The notes under the pieces: generated by a model
What the model was told of the DNA's origin: nothing
Seen by the model: only the letters and a program-made list of their open reading frames with translations
The model's database searches: none
Origin: Chloroflexales bacterium ZM16-3
Lineage (GTDB): Bacteria > Chloroflexota > Chloroflexia > Chloroflexales > Chloroflexaceae
DNA: 64,000 bases
Assembly: GCA_004138175.2 (NCBI GenBank)
Contig: RYFE02000006.1
Location: 1-64,000 of the forward strand
Direction: 5' to 3'
In this document: positions 33,547 to 41,313 of the stretch, piece by piece
How the letters are laid out: each line of letters begins with the position of its first letter
How positions within the stretch are numbered: the stretch's first letter is position 1
Translations under genes and position numbers: made by a program

Positions 33547-33768
33547 CTACTCTTTCTTCCCGAACAGCCCGCCCAGGCTGGCGGTCAGGTTGCTAAGCTG
33601 GTCTGATGCGGCGCTTATGTCGCCGCTCACCAGCCCGTCGATCTGTCCGGCGATCGGCTCGGGCAGCTTCTCCTTCAGGAATCCGACCACTGTGTTTAGG
33701 GCACCCTGGGCCTGATCCTCGCTGATGCCGGTCTTCTCCTGGATCAGCTGGACAAGTGTTTTGCTCAT
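33547..33768 (-). CDS. Small DUF2267/DUF2780-like protein
   Basis: The 73-residue protein is helical: LVQLIQEKTGISEDQAQGAL, then VVGFLKEKLPEPIAGQIDGLV and a Gly/Lys tail. The pattern of EKTG-S-QA-A-VL-LKE-LPEPIA-Q resembles small DUF2267- or DUF2780-type proteins of unknown function. The ATG at 33768 has AGGAG nearby. It stands alone beside a MITE-like element. Confidence 0.65.
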   Translation of the reverse strand: MSKTLVQLIQEKTGISEDQAQGALNTVVGFLKEKLPEPIAGQIDGLVSGDISAASDQLSNLTASLGGLFGKKE

Positions 33769-33838
33769 GAGATATCTCCTTCCATTTGGCCGTAGAACCA
33801 AGACATCGTCAGTATAGCAGACCTTCGCCCGCTCCTCC

Positions 33839-33868
33839 TTGTGCGCGGCCTAGCGAATGGGGTATAAT
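33839..33868 (+). promoter_or_regulatory. Predicted promoter of the uracil-DNA glycosylase gene
   Basis: TTGTGC at 33839-33844 and a perfect TATAAT at 33863-33868 are 18 bases apart. Transcription would start near 33875, giving a 20-base leader. Confidence 0.5.
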
Positions 33869-33895
33869 AGATAGGGTATAGTAAGGTTATCCGTA

Positions 33896-34558
33896 TTGAA
33901 AGTGAGTGCGCGACCTTTGTCTTCTGAGATTATCCAGCTCATCGCCCAGGATGTGCGTAGCTGCACGCTGTGTGGCCTCGCCGCCGGGCGAACCCGTGCG
34001 GTGCCCGGCGAGGGCCCCGCCGATGCAAAGATAATCCTGATTGGCGAGGGTCCGGGCTACCACGAGGATCGCCAGGGCCGCCCCTTCGTCGGCCAGTCCG
34101 GCCAGTTCCTCGATGACCTCCTCGCTATGGCTGGCCTCGCCCGCGCCGATGTCTTCATCGCCAATGTGGTGAAGTGTCGCCCCCCGCAGAACCGCGACCC
34201 GCTGCCCGATGAGGTCGCCATCTGCACCGAGAACTACCTCTACCGCCAGATCGAGGCGATTAACCCGCAGGTGATCGTCACGCTCGGGCGCTTCTCAATG
34301 AGCCTGTTCCTCCCCGGCGAGCGGATTATGCGCATCCACGGCCAGCCCCGCAAGGTTGAAAGCCGCCTGATCGTGCCCATGCTCCACCCCGCCGCCGCCC
34401 TGCATCAGCCGCAGAACCGCCCGCTGATCGAGGCTGACTTCCGCAGCCTGCCCGCGATCCTCGCCCGCGCCGAGGCCGAACAGGCAGCCGCCCGCCCTAG
34501 CCCCGCCCGTCCCATGCCCGATGATGATCGGCCCCTTGAGCAGCTGAGCATGTTTTAA
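33896..34558 (+). CDS. udg: Type 4 uracil-DNA glycosylase (4Fe-4S)
   Basis: The 220-residue enzyme removes uracil from DNA. The N-terminal cysteine pair SCTLC and two further cysteines in VVKC and VAIC would bind the [4Fe-4S] cluster. Catalytic motif 1 is GEGPGYHEDRQGRPFVGQSG and motif 2 is MLHPAAALH. It starts at TTG with AAGG upstream. The Pro/Arg-rich C-terminal tail ends in EQLSMF, similar to DNA-clamp-binding tails, but this is a guess. Confidence 0.92.
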   Translation: MKVSARPLSSEIIQLIAQDVRSCTLCGLAAGRTRAVPGEGPADAKIILIGEGPGYHEDRQGRPFVGQSGQFLDDLLAMAGLARADVFIANVVKCRPPQNRDPLPDEVAICTENYLYRQIEAINPQVIVTLGRFSMSLFLPGERIMRIHGQPRKVESRLIVPMLHPAAALHQPQNRPLIEADFRSLPAILARAEAEQAAARPSPARPMPDDDRPLEQLSMF

Positions 34559-34618
34559 AGGGGTGAGCGTTAGGGAGGGCTATGCCTCCCCTGGCCCGCC
34601 CCGACCGGATATATTCGC

Positions 34619-35167
34619 ATGAAGACATATAGGCTCTCGCCCGCCGGGCGCCGCACGCTGATCGTGCTGCTGGTGGGCGCACTCTTGATCTGGGCCTTCG
34701 CCCTCTGGAGCTTTGTCAGCACCCTGGGGATCAACCTCGGCCAGCTCTGGCCATCGCTCCAGGCCAGCCTGTCATCCGGCCTCGGCGTCGGCCAGGTGGT
34801 GCCGGCCCTGCTTATGCTCGCCCTGATCGTCGCGACCCCGCTGCTGATCTGGAACCTCCTTGAGGAGTGGTCCGCCGCCTACGTCGCAGGCGATGACGGC
34901 CTGCGCTTCGAGTCGCTCGGCATCGTGATCACGCTCCCCTGGTCGGCTGTCTCCGGGCTGCGCGCCGCCGACGATGATGGCGACGAGCCGCTAGACGAGA
35001 TCCTGCTCAGTCAGGACGCCGCCGCCCAGATCGCGAACCCGCTTCTGCGCTTCCTCCACCGACAGGCATACGGCGGGCGCCGCCTGCCTGTCTACGCCGG
35101 CCTGGAGGATCGTCTCGATCTTCTAGCCGAGATCCGCCGCAACACCACTGAGCCGCTGAGTGGGTGA
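34619..35167 (+). CDS. Two-helix membrane protein of unknown function
   Basis: The 182-residue protein has two membrane helices (about residues 12-35 and 58-80) and a C-terminal cytosolic domain of about 90 residues with short strands (GLRFESLGIVITLPWSAVSG). This arrangement resembles small PH-like membrane proteins. No family was recognised. It follows the glycosylase gene by 60 bases on the same strand and may be co-transcribed. Confidence 0.65.
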   Translation: MKTYRLSPAGRRTLIVLLVGALLIWAFALWSFVSTLGINLGQLWPSLQASLSSGLGVGQVVPALLMLALIVATPLLIWNLLEEWSAAYVAGDDGLRFESLGIVITLPWSAVSGLRAADDDGDEPLDEILLSQDAAAQIANPLLRFLHRQAYGGRRLPVYAGLEDRLDLLAEIRRNTTEPLSG

Positions 35168-35540
35168 GGCCACTGACCCGGTTCTCATTCGCGAGCCACA
35201 TGGGTGACTGATGTGTGATAAATGGCGCGCGCGCCGTCTATTCTTCTATAGCAAGGAGCAGAACGGTTGAGCCTCAGTGTTTCAGTGGCTCATGCGTTCC
35301 GTTCAGTGTTCTAATGATGGAGCTTGGAGCTGCCTGTCGTGAGGGCGCTCTGTATATAAGCCAGCAGGAATGAGATCGGCTGCGTCTGCGCGCCCCTCGG
35401 GCGGCGGCACAGCCCTTATGAGCGTTGCGCTCAACCCCGAAAGGAGACGAAGCCCTTCGATAATTGCAGATTGTAGATTGCAGTTTTGCTCGTCAATCTG
35501 CAATCTGCAATCCAGAGTCGTGCGGCTTCAGACGAACACT
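35168..35540 (+). other. Long leader region upstream of rnj
   Basis: No gene is visible. The stretch 35385-35460 is rich in hairpin-like pairs (GGGCGGCGGCACAGCCC; AGCGTTGCGCT) and carries AAAGGAG at 35440-35446. A palindromic TTGCAGA element (35463-35511) separates that site from the rnj start. TATATA at 35353 may belong to a promoter. Confidence 0.35.
35463..35511. repeat. TTGCAGA palindromic element in the rnj leader
   Basis: ATTGCAGATTGTAGATTGCAG faces CAATCTGCAATCTGCAATC. It is the same family as the element inside nadB and is only 29 bases from the rnj start codon. Confidence 0.75.
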
Positions 35541-37217
35541 ATGGCAAAACAGCGAATCCGTGTCCTGCCCCTCGGTGGCGCCGGTGAGGTCGGACGGAAC
35601 ATGTGGGTGCTTGAGTATGGGGAGGAGATCCTCATTCTTGACTGCGGCGTTATGTTCCCCGACTCCGATATGCTCGGCGTCGACCTGGTGCTGCCCGACA
35701 TCACCTACCTCCGCGAGAAGACCGATAAGATCAAGGCTATCTTGCTCACCCACGGCCACGAGGACCACATCGGCGCCGTGCCGCACCTCAGCGCCGACCT
35801 CGGCTTCCCGCCGGTCTACGCCACCCGGCTCACCCACGGCATCCTCGGCAATAAGCTGAAGGAGCACCGTCTGCTGGATAAGGTCAACCAGATCACGATC
35901 AATGATAAGGACACCTTCCAGGTCGGCCAGTTCACCATCGAGCCCTTCCATATCGCCCACTCTATCCCCGACGCGGTCGGCTTTGCGATCACCTGCGCCG
36001 GCGGCCTGGTGGTCTACCTCACCGACTGGAAGCTCGACCACACCCCGGTCGACGGCAAGCCGACCGACCTGGTGAAGCTCGCCGAGCTTGGCCAGCGCAA
36101 GCCGCTGGCCCTGATCACCGACTGCGTGCGCGTCGAGAGCAAGGGCTACACCCCCAGCGAGACCAGCGTCGGTGAGGCGTTCGATAACATCTTCGCCGTG
36201 GCCCCCGGCCGCGTGATCGTGGCCACCTTCGCCTCGAACATCAGCCGCGTCCAGCAGGTGATCGAGTCGGCTGAGGCATACGGACGCAAGATCCTGCTCC
36301 TCGGGCGCAGCATGGAGAACAACACGCGCATCGCCCTGGAGATGGGCTACCTTAAAGCTAACGAGGGCACGATCATCCGGCCCCACGAGATGAACGCCTA
36401 CCCCGACGACCAGATCGCCGTTGTCTGCACCGGCAGCCAGGGCGAGCCCATGGCCGCGCTCAACCGCATGGCTAACCGCGACTACCCGAACGTCAAGATC
36501 AAGCAGGGCGACACGGTCGTCGTCTCGGCCACGCCCATCCCCGGCAACGAGGTCTCGGTCAGCCGGGTGATCAACAACCTGTTCCGCCTCGGTGCCGAGG
36601 TGATCTACGGCAACCAGGCCCATGTCCACGTCTCCGGCCACGCCGCCCAGGAGGAGCTGAAGCTGGTGCTGGCCCTGCTCCGCCCCGACTATGTGGTGCC
36701 CTTCCACGGCGACTACCGCCACGTGATGCTCTACCGCAAGCTGGCCACCAGCCTGAACGACATGTACACCGACGAGAAGGTGCTGATCGCTGAGGGCGGC
36801 TCGATCATGGAGTTTGGCCCCGGCTTCGGCAAGATCACCGGCAAGGCACCCGTCGGCTACATCTATGTGGACGGCACGACGGTGGGGGATGTGGGCAACG
36901 TGGTGGTGCGCGACCGCCAGATGCTCGCCAAGGACGGCATGCTGATCGTCGTGGTGAGCATCGACGGCACCACCGGCGAGCTGGTCGCCGGGCCGGACGT
37001 GGTCTCGCGCGGATTCGTCTACATGCGCCAGAGCCAGGACCTGATCGAGTCCACCAAGGATACGGTGCGCTCTGCGCTGACCAACAAGAACGGCGGGACC
37101 GCCATCCAGGGCGACAGCCAGTTCGTCAGCCGCAAGATCAAGGACGTGGTCGGCGAGTACCTCTACCGCGAGACGAAGCGCCGACCTATGGTGCTGCCCG
37201 TGGTGATGGAGGTGTAG
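35541..37217 (+). CDS. rnj: Ribonuclease J
   Basis: The 558-residue metallo-beta-lactamase/beta-CASP nuclease degrades and matures RNA with endo- and 5'-exonuclease activity. The metal motif LTHGHEDHIG, the PFHIAHSIPDAV region, the beta-CASP motif FASNISRVQQ, and FHGDYRH and AQEELKL are clear, followed by the C-terminal domain. The start at MAKQRIRVLP fits the family. The usual ribosome site is missing directly upstream; AAAGGAG lies about 95 bases away, beyond a repeat, and the frame is open up to 35370. A leaderless or repeat-displaced start is possible. Confidence 0.95.
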   Translation: MAKQRIRVLPLGGAGEVGRNMWVLEYGEEILILDCGVMFPDSDMLGVDLVLPDITYLREKTDKIKAILLTHGHEDHIGAVPHLSADLGFPPVYATRLTHGILGNKLKEHRLLDKVNQITINDKDTFQVGQFTIEPFHIAHSIPDAVGFAITCAGGLVVYLTDWKLDHTPVDGKPTDLVKLAELGQRKPLALITDCVRVESKGYTPSETSVGEAFDNIFAVAPGRVIVATFASNISRVQQVIESAEAYGRKILLLGRSMENNTRIALEMGYLKANEGTIIRPHEMNAYPDDQIAVVCTGSQGEPMAALNRMANRDYPNVKIKQGDTVVVSATPIPGNEVSVSRVINNLFRLGAEVIYGNQAHVHVSGHAAQEELKLVLALLRPDYVVPFHGDYRHVMLYRKLATSLNDMYTDEKVLIAEGGSIMEFGPGFGKITGKAPVGYIYVDGTTVGDVGNVVVRDRQMLAKDGMLIVVVSIDGTTGELVAGPDVVSRGFVYMRQSQDLIESTKDTVRSALTNKNGGTAIQGDSQFVSRKIKDVVGEYLYRETKRRPMVLPVVMEV

Positions 37218-37219
37218 GG

Positions 37220-37260
37220 TAGGGGTTGGGGGTTGGGGGTTGGGGGTTGGAGGTTGGGGG
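37220..37260. repeat. GGGTTGG tandem repeat
   Basis: Five or six GGGGTTG heptamers begin three bases after the rnj stop. It is the inverse of the CCCCAAC tract at 13881. Confidence 0.75.
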
Positions 37261-37307
37261 GCGGCGGGGCGCATCGGTCTATGATGCGCCACGCCTGCCC
37301 CCTTTTC

Positions 37308-37676
37308 TTATAGCGAGTCGCGGAACGCCTTGAGGGCGGCCACCGCCCGGCGGTACTCGACACTCACGGCCAGGCTAAGCGAGGCCATAGCGTAGGGCGG
37401 CGCCTCGGCCAGCGCGGCACAGCGCCCAGCCATAGCGTAAACCCCCATGCCCACGCAGCCCTCGCGCAGCCGACGGGCGATCCCCGCCGCACGGGCGCTA
37501 TCAGCGTCACGCACAGCCGCCGCCAAATCGGCCAGCAGCGGCGGCGTCTGCTCCAGAAACTCGCGCACAATCTGCGCCAGCATCTCCGGGGCGTCCGCGC
37601 CGGCGGTGGCCGCCAGCGCCTGAAGCACCGACAGGTTGAGCACAGGGGGCTCGGGCTCAAGGCTACGCTCGGTCAT
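37308..37676 (-). CDS. Hpt-domain-like protein lacking the phospho-histidine
   Basis: The 122-residue protein has the four-helix Hpt pattern: LAQIVREFLEQTPPLLADLAA, then a region that should carry H-x-L-K-G. Here it reads ARRLREGCVGMG, with Arg at the histidine position and Arg-Glu for Lys-Gly. The following MAGRCAALAE matches the usual C-x-x-L-E helix. It cannot relay phosphate in the usual way and may be a pseudo-Hpt scaffold. The gene stands alone; 37677-37901 contains only a short CCCTGTA-type repeat and no gene. Confidence 0.6.
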   Translation of the reverse strand: MTERSLEPEPPVLNLSVLQALAATAGADAPEMLAQIVREFLEQTPPLLADLAAAVRDADSARAAGIARRLREGCVGMGVYAMAGRCAALAEAPPYAMASLSLAVSVEYRRAVAALKAFRDSL

Positions 37677-37901
37677 AGGAATTCCTTACGGTGAGGGGTG
37701 GATGGTAGACAAGGTTTATAAGCACTTGACAGTTTGGCGTCACGGATCGCTTTCTGATGCGCTCGGCCTGTACCCTGTACCCTCTGCCCTGTACCCTTGC
37801 CTAACTCCGTTTATAATAGATTCTTCGGTCGCGCCTTGCATACGCATAGCTGTTTCAATAATATCACTCATTCGGCCATCGGCCATCGAGGTTCTTAGCA
37901 T

Positions 37902-39395
37902 ATGACCTGGCCGCCATTCTTCGCCCAGAGCCTGGCCCTGGGCAGCCCCGCGTCGGGCGTGGGCATCTGCCTGCTGTGGACGCCGCAGGACCGCGTGCTG
38001 CCCGCCCTGAGCCCGGACGACTACGCCGTCGCTGGCAACCTCTACTCGCGCGATGGGGTGAGCTTCCTGCTGCGCACCATCCTGGCCCGCCCGAGCATCC
38101 GCGCCATCCTGCTCTGCGGGAAGGACGCCACCGGCAGCGGCGAGGCGCTGGTCGCGCTCATGCGCGATGGGCTGGACGCCGAGGGCCGCATCGTCGGCGA
38201 TGGCACCCGCCTGCACCCCGAGATCACCCGCGAGGCGGTGGAGCTGCTGCGCCGCAGCGTGGCCCTCCACGACGCACGCGATACCGTGCGGCCCGAGCAG
38301 ATCGCCGCCCTGCTTGATGAGCTGCGCCGCCCGGCCGAACCCTTCGCCCCCGCGCCGCTCACCTTCCCCTACAGCGAGCCGACATCCGCCGCCCTGCCCG
38401 CCGCCGACACCGGCCTGCTGATCAGGGCGGGCACGGTGCGCAGCGCCTACCTCAAGCTGATCTGGCACGTGCTCAGCTTCGGCGTGCGCGGCGGCACCCA
38501 GCACAGCTCCGACCAGCGCGAGATCCTGGACGTGCTCACGGTGGTGGGCGACGAGCCGGCCGACCCGGCGGCATGCTCGCACGCCGGCTGGATGCCCTTC
38601 ACGCGCGAGAGCCTGGGCGAGCGGAGGGCCGACGGCGGCTATAGCGGCTACCTCGGCCAGTTCCTAGAGGGCGGGCGGCCCGATGGCGTGAGCTACACCT
38701 ACGGCTCGCGGCTGCGCGACTTCGGCGGCGCGATCGACCAGGTGGCCGGGATCATCGCCGACCTGCGGGCATCCGGCGAGAGCCGCCGCGCCGTGGCCGC
38801 CCTCTGGAGCCCGGCCCAGGACATCGGCAGCCCCAGCCCGCCCTGCCTAAACCTGGTGCAGGCCCGCCTGCGCGCCGCCCCCGGCGACGAGACCCCCAGG
38901 CTCTACCTGACCGCCTACTTCCGCTCGCACGACATCTTCCGGGCCTGGGCGTCCAACGCCTATGGCCTGCGCGCCCTCCAGGCGCTCATCGCCGAGCGGC
39001 TGGGCGACGCGCCCCTGGGCGACCTGGCCATCCTCTCGCACTCAGCCCACATCTACGCCCACGACTGGGAGCGCGCCGGGGAGCTGCTGGCCCACCACTA
39101 CCGCGCCGCCGACCCGCGCCTGACCCGCGACGCCCGTGGCTCCTTCGTGGTCGCCCTGGAGCCGCCCGAGATCATCGTCCGCCACTACACCCCCGCCGGC
39201 GAGCACCTGCAGACCTTCCGGGGCGAGCGTGCCCGCGACCTGGGCCTCCAGCTCACTCCCTACGTCGGCGAGGCCAGCCATGCGATCTACCTTGGACAGG
39301 AGCTACAGAAGGCCGAGCTGGCCCTGGCCCTGGGCCGACCCGAGGCGTACAGGCAGGACCGGCCACTCACCCTTGACAAACCCGATCTCGTGTAG
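37902..39395 (+). CDS. MtrA-like/ThyA-like fusion, probable archaeal-type thymidylate synthase
   Basis: The 497-residue protein has an N-terminal domain (about 40-130, NLYSRDGVSFLLR and AILLCGKDATGSG) like methanogen MtrA/DUF4346. The C-terminal domain (about 165-475) resembles thymidylate synthase: the substrate-cysteine region PPC (Cys315), TAYFRSHDIFRAWASNAYGL with the RSxD and Asn of ThyA, and HIYAHDWE near the end. ThyA of bacteria is about 264 residues without the MtrA-like part. It probably makes dTMP from dUMP; dCTP deaminase, which supplies dUTP, is encoded next to it. Confidence 0.75.
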   Translation: MTWPPFFAQSLALGSPASGVGICLLWTPQDRVLPALSPDDYAVAGNLYSRDGVSFLLRTILARPSIRAILLCGKDATGSGEALVALMRDGLDAEGRIVGDGTRLHPEITREAVELLRRSVALHDARDTVRPEQIAALLDELRRPAEPFAPAPLTFPYSEPTSAALPAADTGLLIRAGTVRSAYLKLIWHVLSFGVRGGTQHSSDQREILDVLTVVGDEPADPAACSHAGWMPFTRESLGERRADGGYSGYLGQFLEGGRPDGVSYTYGSRLRDFGGAIDQVAGIIADLRASGESRRAVAALWSPAQDIGSPSPPCLNLVQARLRAAPGDETPRLYLTAYFRSHDIFRAWASNAYGLRALQALIAERLGDAPLGDLAILSHSAHIYAHDWERAGELLAHHYRAADPRLTRDARGSFVVALEPPEIIVRHYTPAGEHLQTFRGERARDLGLQLTPYVGEASHAIYLGQELQKAELALALGRPEAYRQDRPLTLDKPDLV

Positions 39396-39401
39396 TATAT
39401 T
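39373..39401 (+). promoter_or_regulatory. Predicted dcd promoter inside the end of the upstream gene
   Basis: TTGACA (39373-39378), a 17-base spacer and TATATT (39396-39401) form a near-consensus promoter. The -35 box lies inside the last codons of the thymidylate synthase-like gene. The predicted leader is about 27 bases. Confidence 0.65.
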
Positions 39402-39434
39402 TGTTCGTATAACTCGCTGTTGTAGGAGAACCGT

Positions 39435-41129
39435 ATGAGCATCAAGGCCGACCGCTGGATTAGGAAGATGGCCCTTGAGCACGGCATGATCGAGCCATTT
39501 GTAGACACCCAAGTGCGTGAGGGAGTGATCTCATACGGGCTAACCTCGTATGGGTACGACATGCGGGTGACAGATCATTTCAAGGTATTCACAAATGTTT
39601 ATAACGCTCTTGTAGACCCAAAAAACTTCAACCCTCGCTCATTTGTAGATATTGAAGCCGATCATATCGATATCCCGCCGAACTCATTTGCGCTCGCGCA
39701 GTCGTATGAGCGGTTTCGGATACCGCGCAGTGTAAGCGCGATCGTGATCGGCAAATCGACCTACGCACGATGCTTTCGTGGTGATACCCGCGTAGCCCTC
39801 GTAGATGGAACAGCACCGACGCTGGAGGAAATGGCGCGGCGATCTGAGGATGGAGAGCTATTCTGGGGATACAGCATTGGGTCACATGGGCGCATTATTG
39901 TTACATTGCTCGAAGCGCCGCGCTACATTGGCCAGGATAGCTTGATTGAGATCATCCTTGATAATGGAGAGACGATCAACTGCACCCCTGACCACGCCTT
40001 TTTGCTGCGTGACGGACGGGAGGTTATCGCTGATCAGCTCAGGCCCAACGACTCGCTGATGCCGCTTTACCGAGATCTCTATCGTGGCTATGAGATGCTC
40101 TACCAGCCACTCAACGGATTTCTCTACCCGACCCATCGACTAGCTGATGAGTGGAATGTGCGTCATAGCATTTATGGCGATCAGCCTGGCACCCATCGAC
40201 ATCACAAAGACGTAAACCGGCGTAACAATAATCCCTGGAACATCGAGCGTATGGAGGCGAGCGCACATATTCGGCTCCATAACAGTGAAACTTATGGAGA
40301 TGATTTTGAACCAGAATCCCATAGCACAGCTATTAAAGCGGCTTTTGAGCGCCTCATGGCTGATCCGGAATGGCGTGAAAGATATACGGAGCAGCAGCGA
40401 GCTAAAGCCCGCTCCTTTTGGAATGATGATCGCTTTGAAGAGATACGCATTCAACGCAACGAAAGTATACGGAACTCCTGGACAGATGAGCGACGCGAAT
40501 GGCGTGCTGAGTTAACACGACGTTACTTTGAGCAACCGGCACATCGTCAGCGTCGATCTGAGCAGAGCCGAACGATGTGGGCACAGGCTACAGAAGAACG
40601 GCGCTTACAGCAGGCTGAGATCGCTCGCCGAATCAATATCCGCGAGGAGATCACCGCTGAGGTTGTGCGCGATGCGCTTGACCAAACGGGCTCTGTCCGT
40701 GGCGCGGCGCGACTGCTCAATTGTGATCGGGCTGTATTTCGGCGATTTCCAGAGGTGATTCATGCATTCAAGGGCACGCGGATGCGGAATCATAAGGTTG
40801 TTGCCATCCGCAGCCTACCCGGCACGCATGATGTCTACTGTCTGACCGTACCCGAAGCTGGCAATTTCGCGCTGGAAGCCGGCGTTTTCGTCCGAAACTG
40901 CGGTATCATTATTAACGTCACTCCACTAGAGCCTCAGTGGGAAGGCTACGTCACCATCGAGATCAGCAACACGACGCCGCTACCGGCGCGGATCTACGCC
41001 AACGAGGGGATCGGCCAGGTGCTCTTCTTCGAGGGCGACGAGGAGTGTGAGACATCCTACGCCGATAAGAAGGGCAAGTACCAAAGCCAGGTGGGGATCG
41101 TCCTGCCGAGGATTGACCGGGAGGGGTAA
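39435..41129 (+). CDS. dcd: dCTP deaminase with an intein
   Basis: The spliced protein would be 188 residues, normal for Dcd, which deaminates dCTP to dUTP. N-extein residues 1-112 end in IGKSTYAR; the C-extein resumes with [24 protein letters not shown], carrying the catalytic Glu. The intein is inserted directly after the conserved Arg of the active-site STYAR motif, so the unspliced protein should be inactive. AGGAG precedes the start. The N-extein uses more A+T-rich codons than the C-extein and flanking genes, which suggests it came in with the intein. Confidence 0.93.
   Translation: MSIKADRWIRKMALEHGMIEPFVDTQVREGVISYGLTSYGYDMRVTDHFKVFTNVYNALVDPKNFNPRSFVDIEADHIDIPPNSFALAQSYERFRIPRSVSAIVIGKSTYARCFRGDTRVALVDGTAPTLEEMARRSEDGELFWGYSIGSHGRIIVTLLEAPRYIGQDSLIEIILDNGETINCTPDHAFLLRDGREVIADQLRPNDSLMPLYRDLYRGYEMLYQPLNGFLYPTHRLADEWNVRHSIYGDQPGTHRHHKDVNRRNNNPWNIERMEASAHIRLHNSETYGDDFEPESHSTAIKAAFERLMADPEWRERYTEQQRAKARSFWNDDRFEEIRIQRNESIRNSWTDERREWRAELTRRYFEQPAHRQRRSEQSRTMWAQATEERRLQQAEIARRINIREEITAEVVRDALDQTGSVRGAARLLNCDRAVFRRFPEVIHAFKGTRMRNHKVVAIRSLPGTHDVYCLTVPEAGNFALEAGVFVRNCGIIINVTPLEPQWEGYVTIEISNTTPLPARIYANEGIGQVLFFEGDEECETSYADKKGKYQSQVGIVLPRIDREG
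39771..40898 (+). other. Dcd intein with HNH-type homing endonuclease, 376 residues
   Basis: The intein starts at Cys113 (block [14 protein letters not shown]), has block B NCTPDHAF with the TxxH residues, block [18 protein letters not shown], and ends in VRN before the C-extein Cys. Asn at the end is intact, but the usual penultimate His is Arg. In the middle is an HNH-like segment ([20 protein letters not shown]) and, after it, several helix-rich regions including a DNA-binding-like [16 protein letters not shown]. The DNA is less GC-rich than surrounding genes. Confidence 0.88.
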
Positions 41130-41139
41130 GGTGCGCTCT

Positions 41140-41178
41140 TGGCAAAGAGAAAGGGATATACACAGCAGTGTATATCCC
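41140..41178 (-). terminator. Terminator of tRNA-Gly
   Basis: GGGATATACAC (41153-41163) pairs perfectly with 41168-41178. On the minus strand the stem is followed by TTTCTCTTT. Confidence 0.7.
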
Positions 41179-41185
41179 TGAGTGG

Positions 41186-41258
41186 AGCGGGAGACGAGAC
41201 TCGAACTCGCGACAGCCTGCTTGGGAAGCAGGTACTCTACCAACTGAGTTACTCCCGC
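41186..41258 (-). tRNA. tRNA-Gly, anticodon CCC
   Basis: A 73-base cloverleaf is readable on the minus strand. Acceptor GCGGGAG pairs with CTCCCGC; the anticodon stem CCTGC/GCAGG encloses the loop TTCCCAA, giving anticodon CCC; the T arm is GCGAG-TTCGAGT-CTCGT. The CCA end is not encoded. It reads GGG codons. Confidence 0.95.
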
Positions 41259-41313
41259 ATCGCTGAACGAAGTATAGCACCCGTAGGAATCTCTGTCAAC
41301 CGCACCCCCAACC

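Noticed and set aside
35493-37292. Minus-strand ORF of 599 residues opposite rnj
   Set aside because: Rich in His, Val, Asp and Gly without motifs; the plus-strand frame is a clear RNase J.
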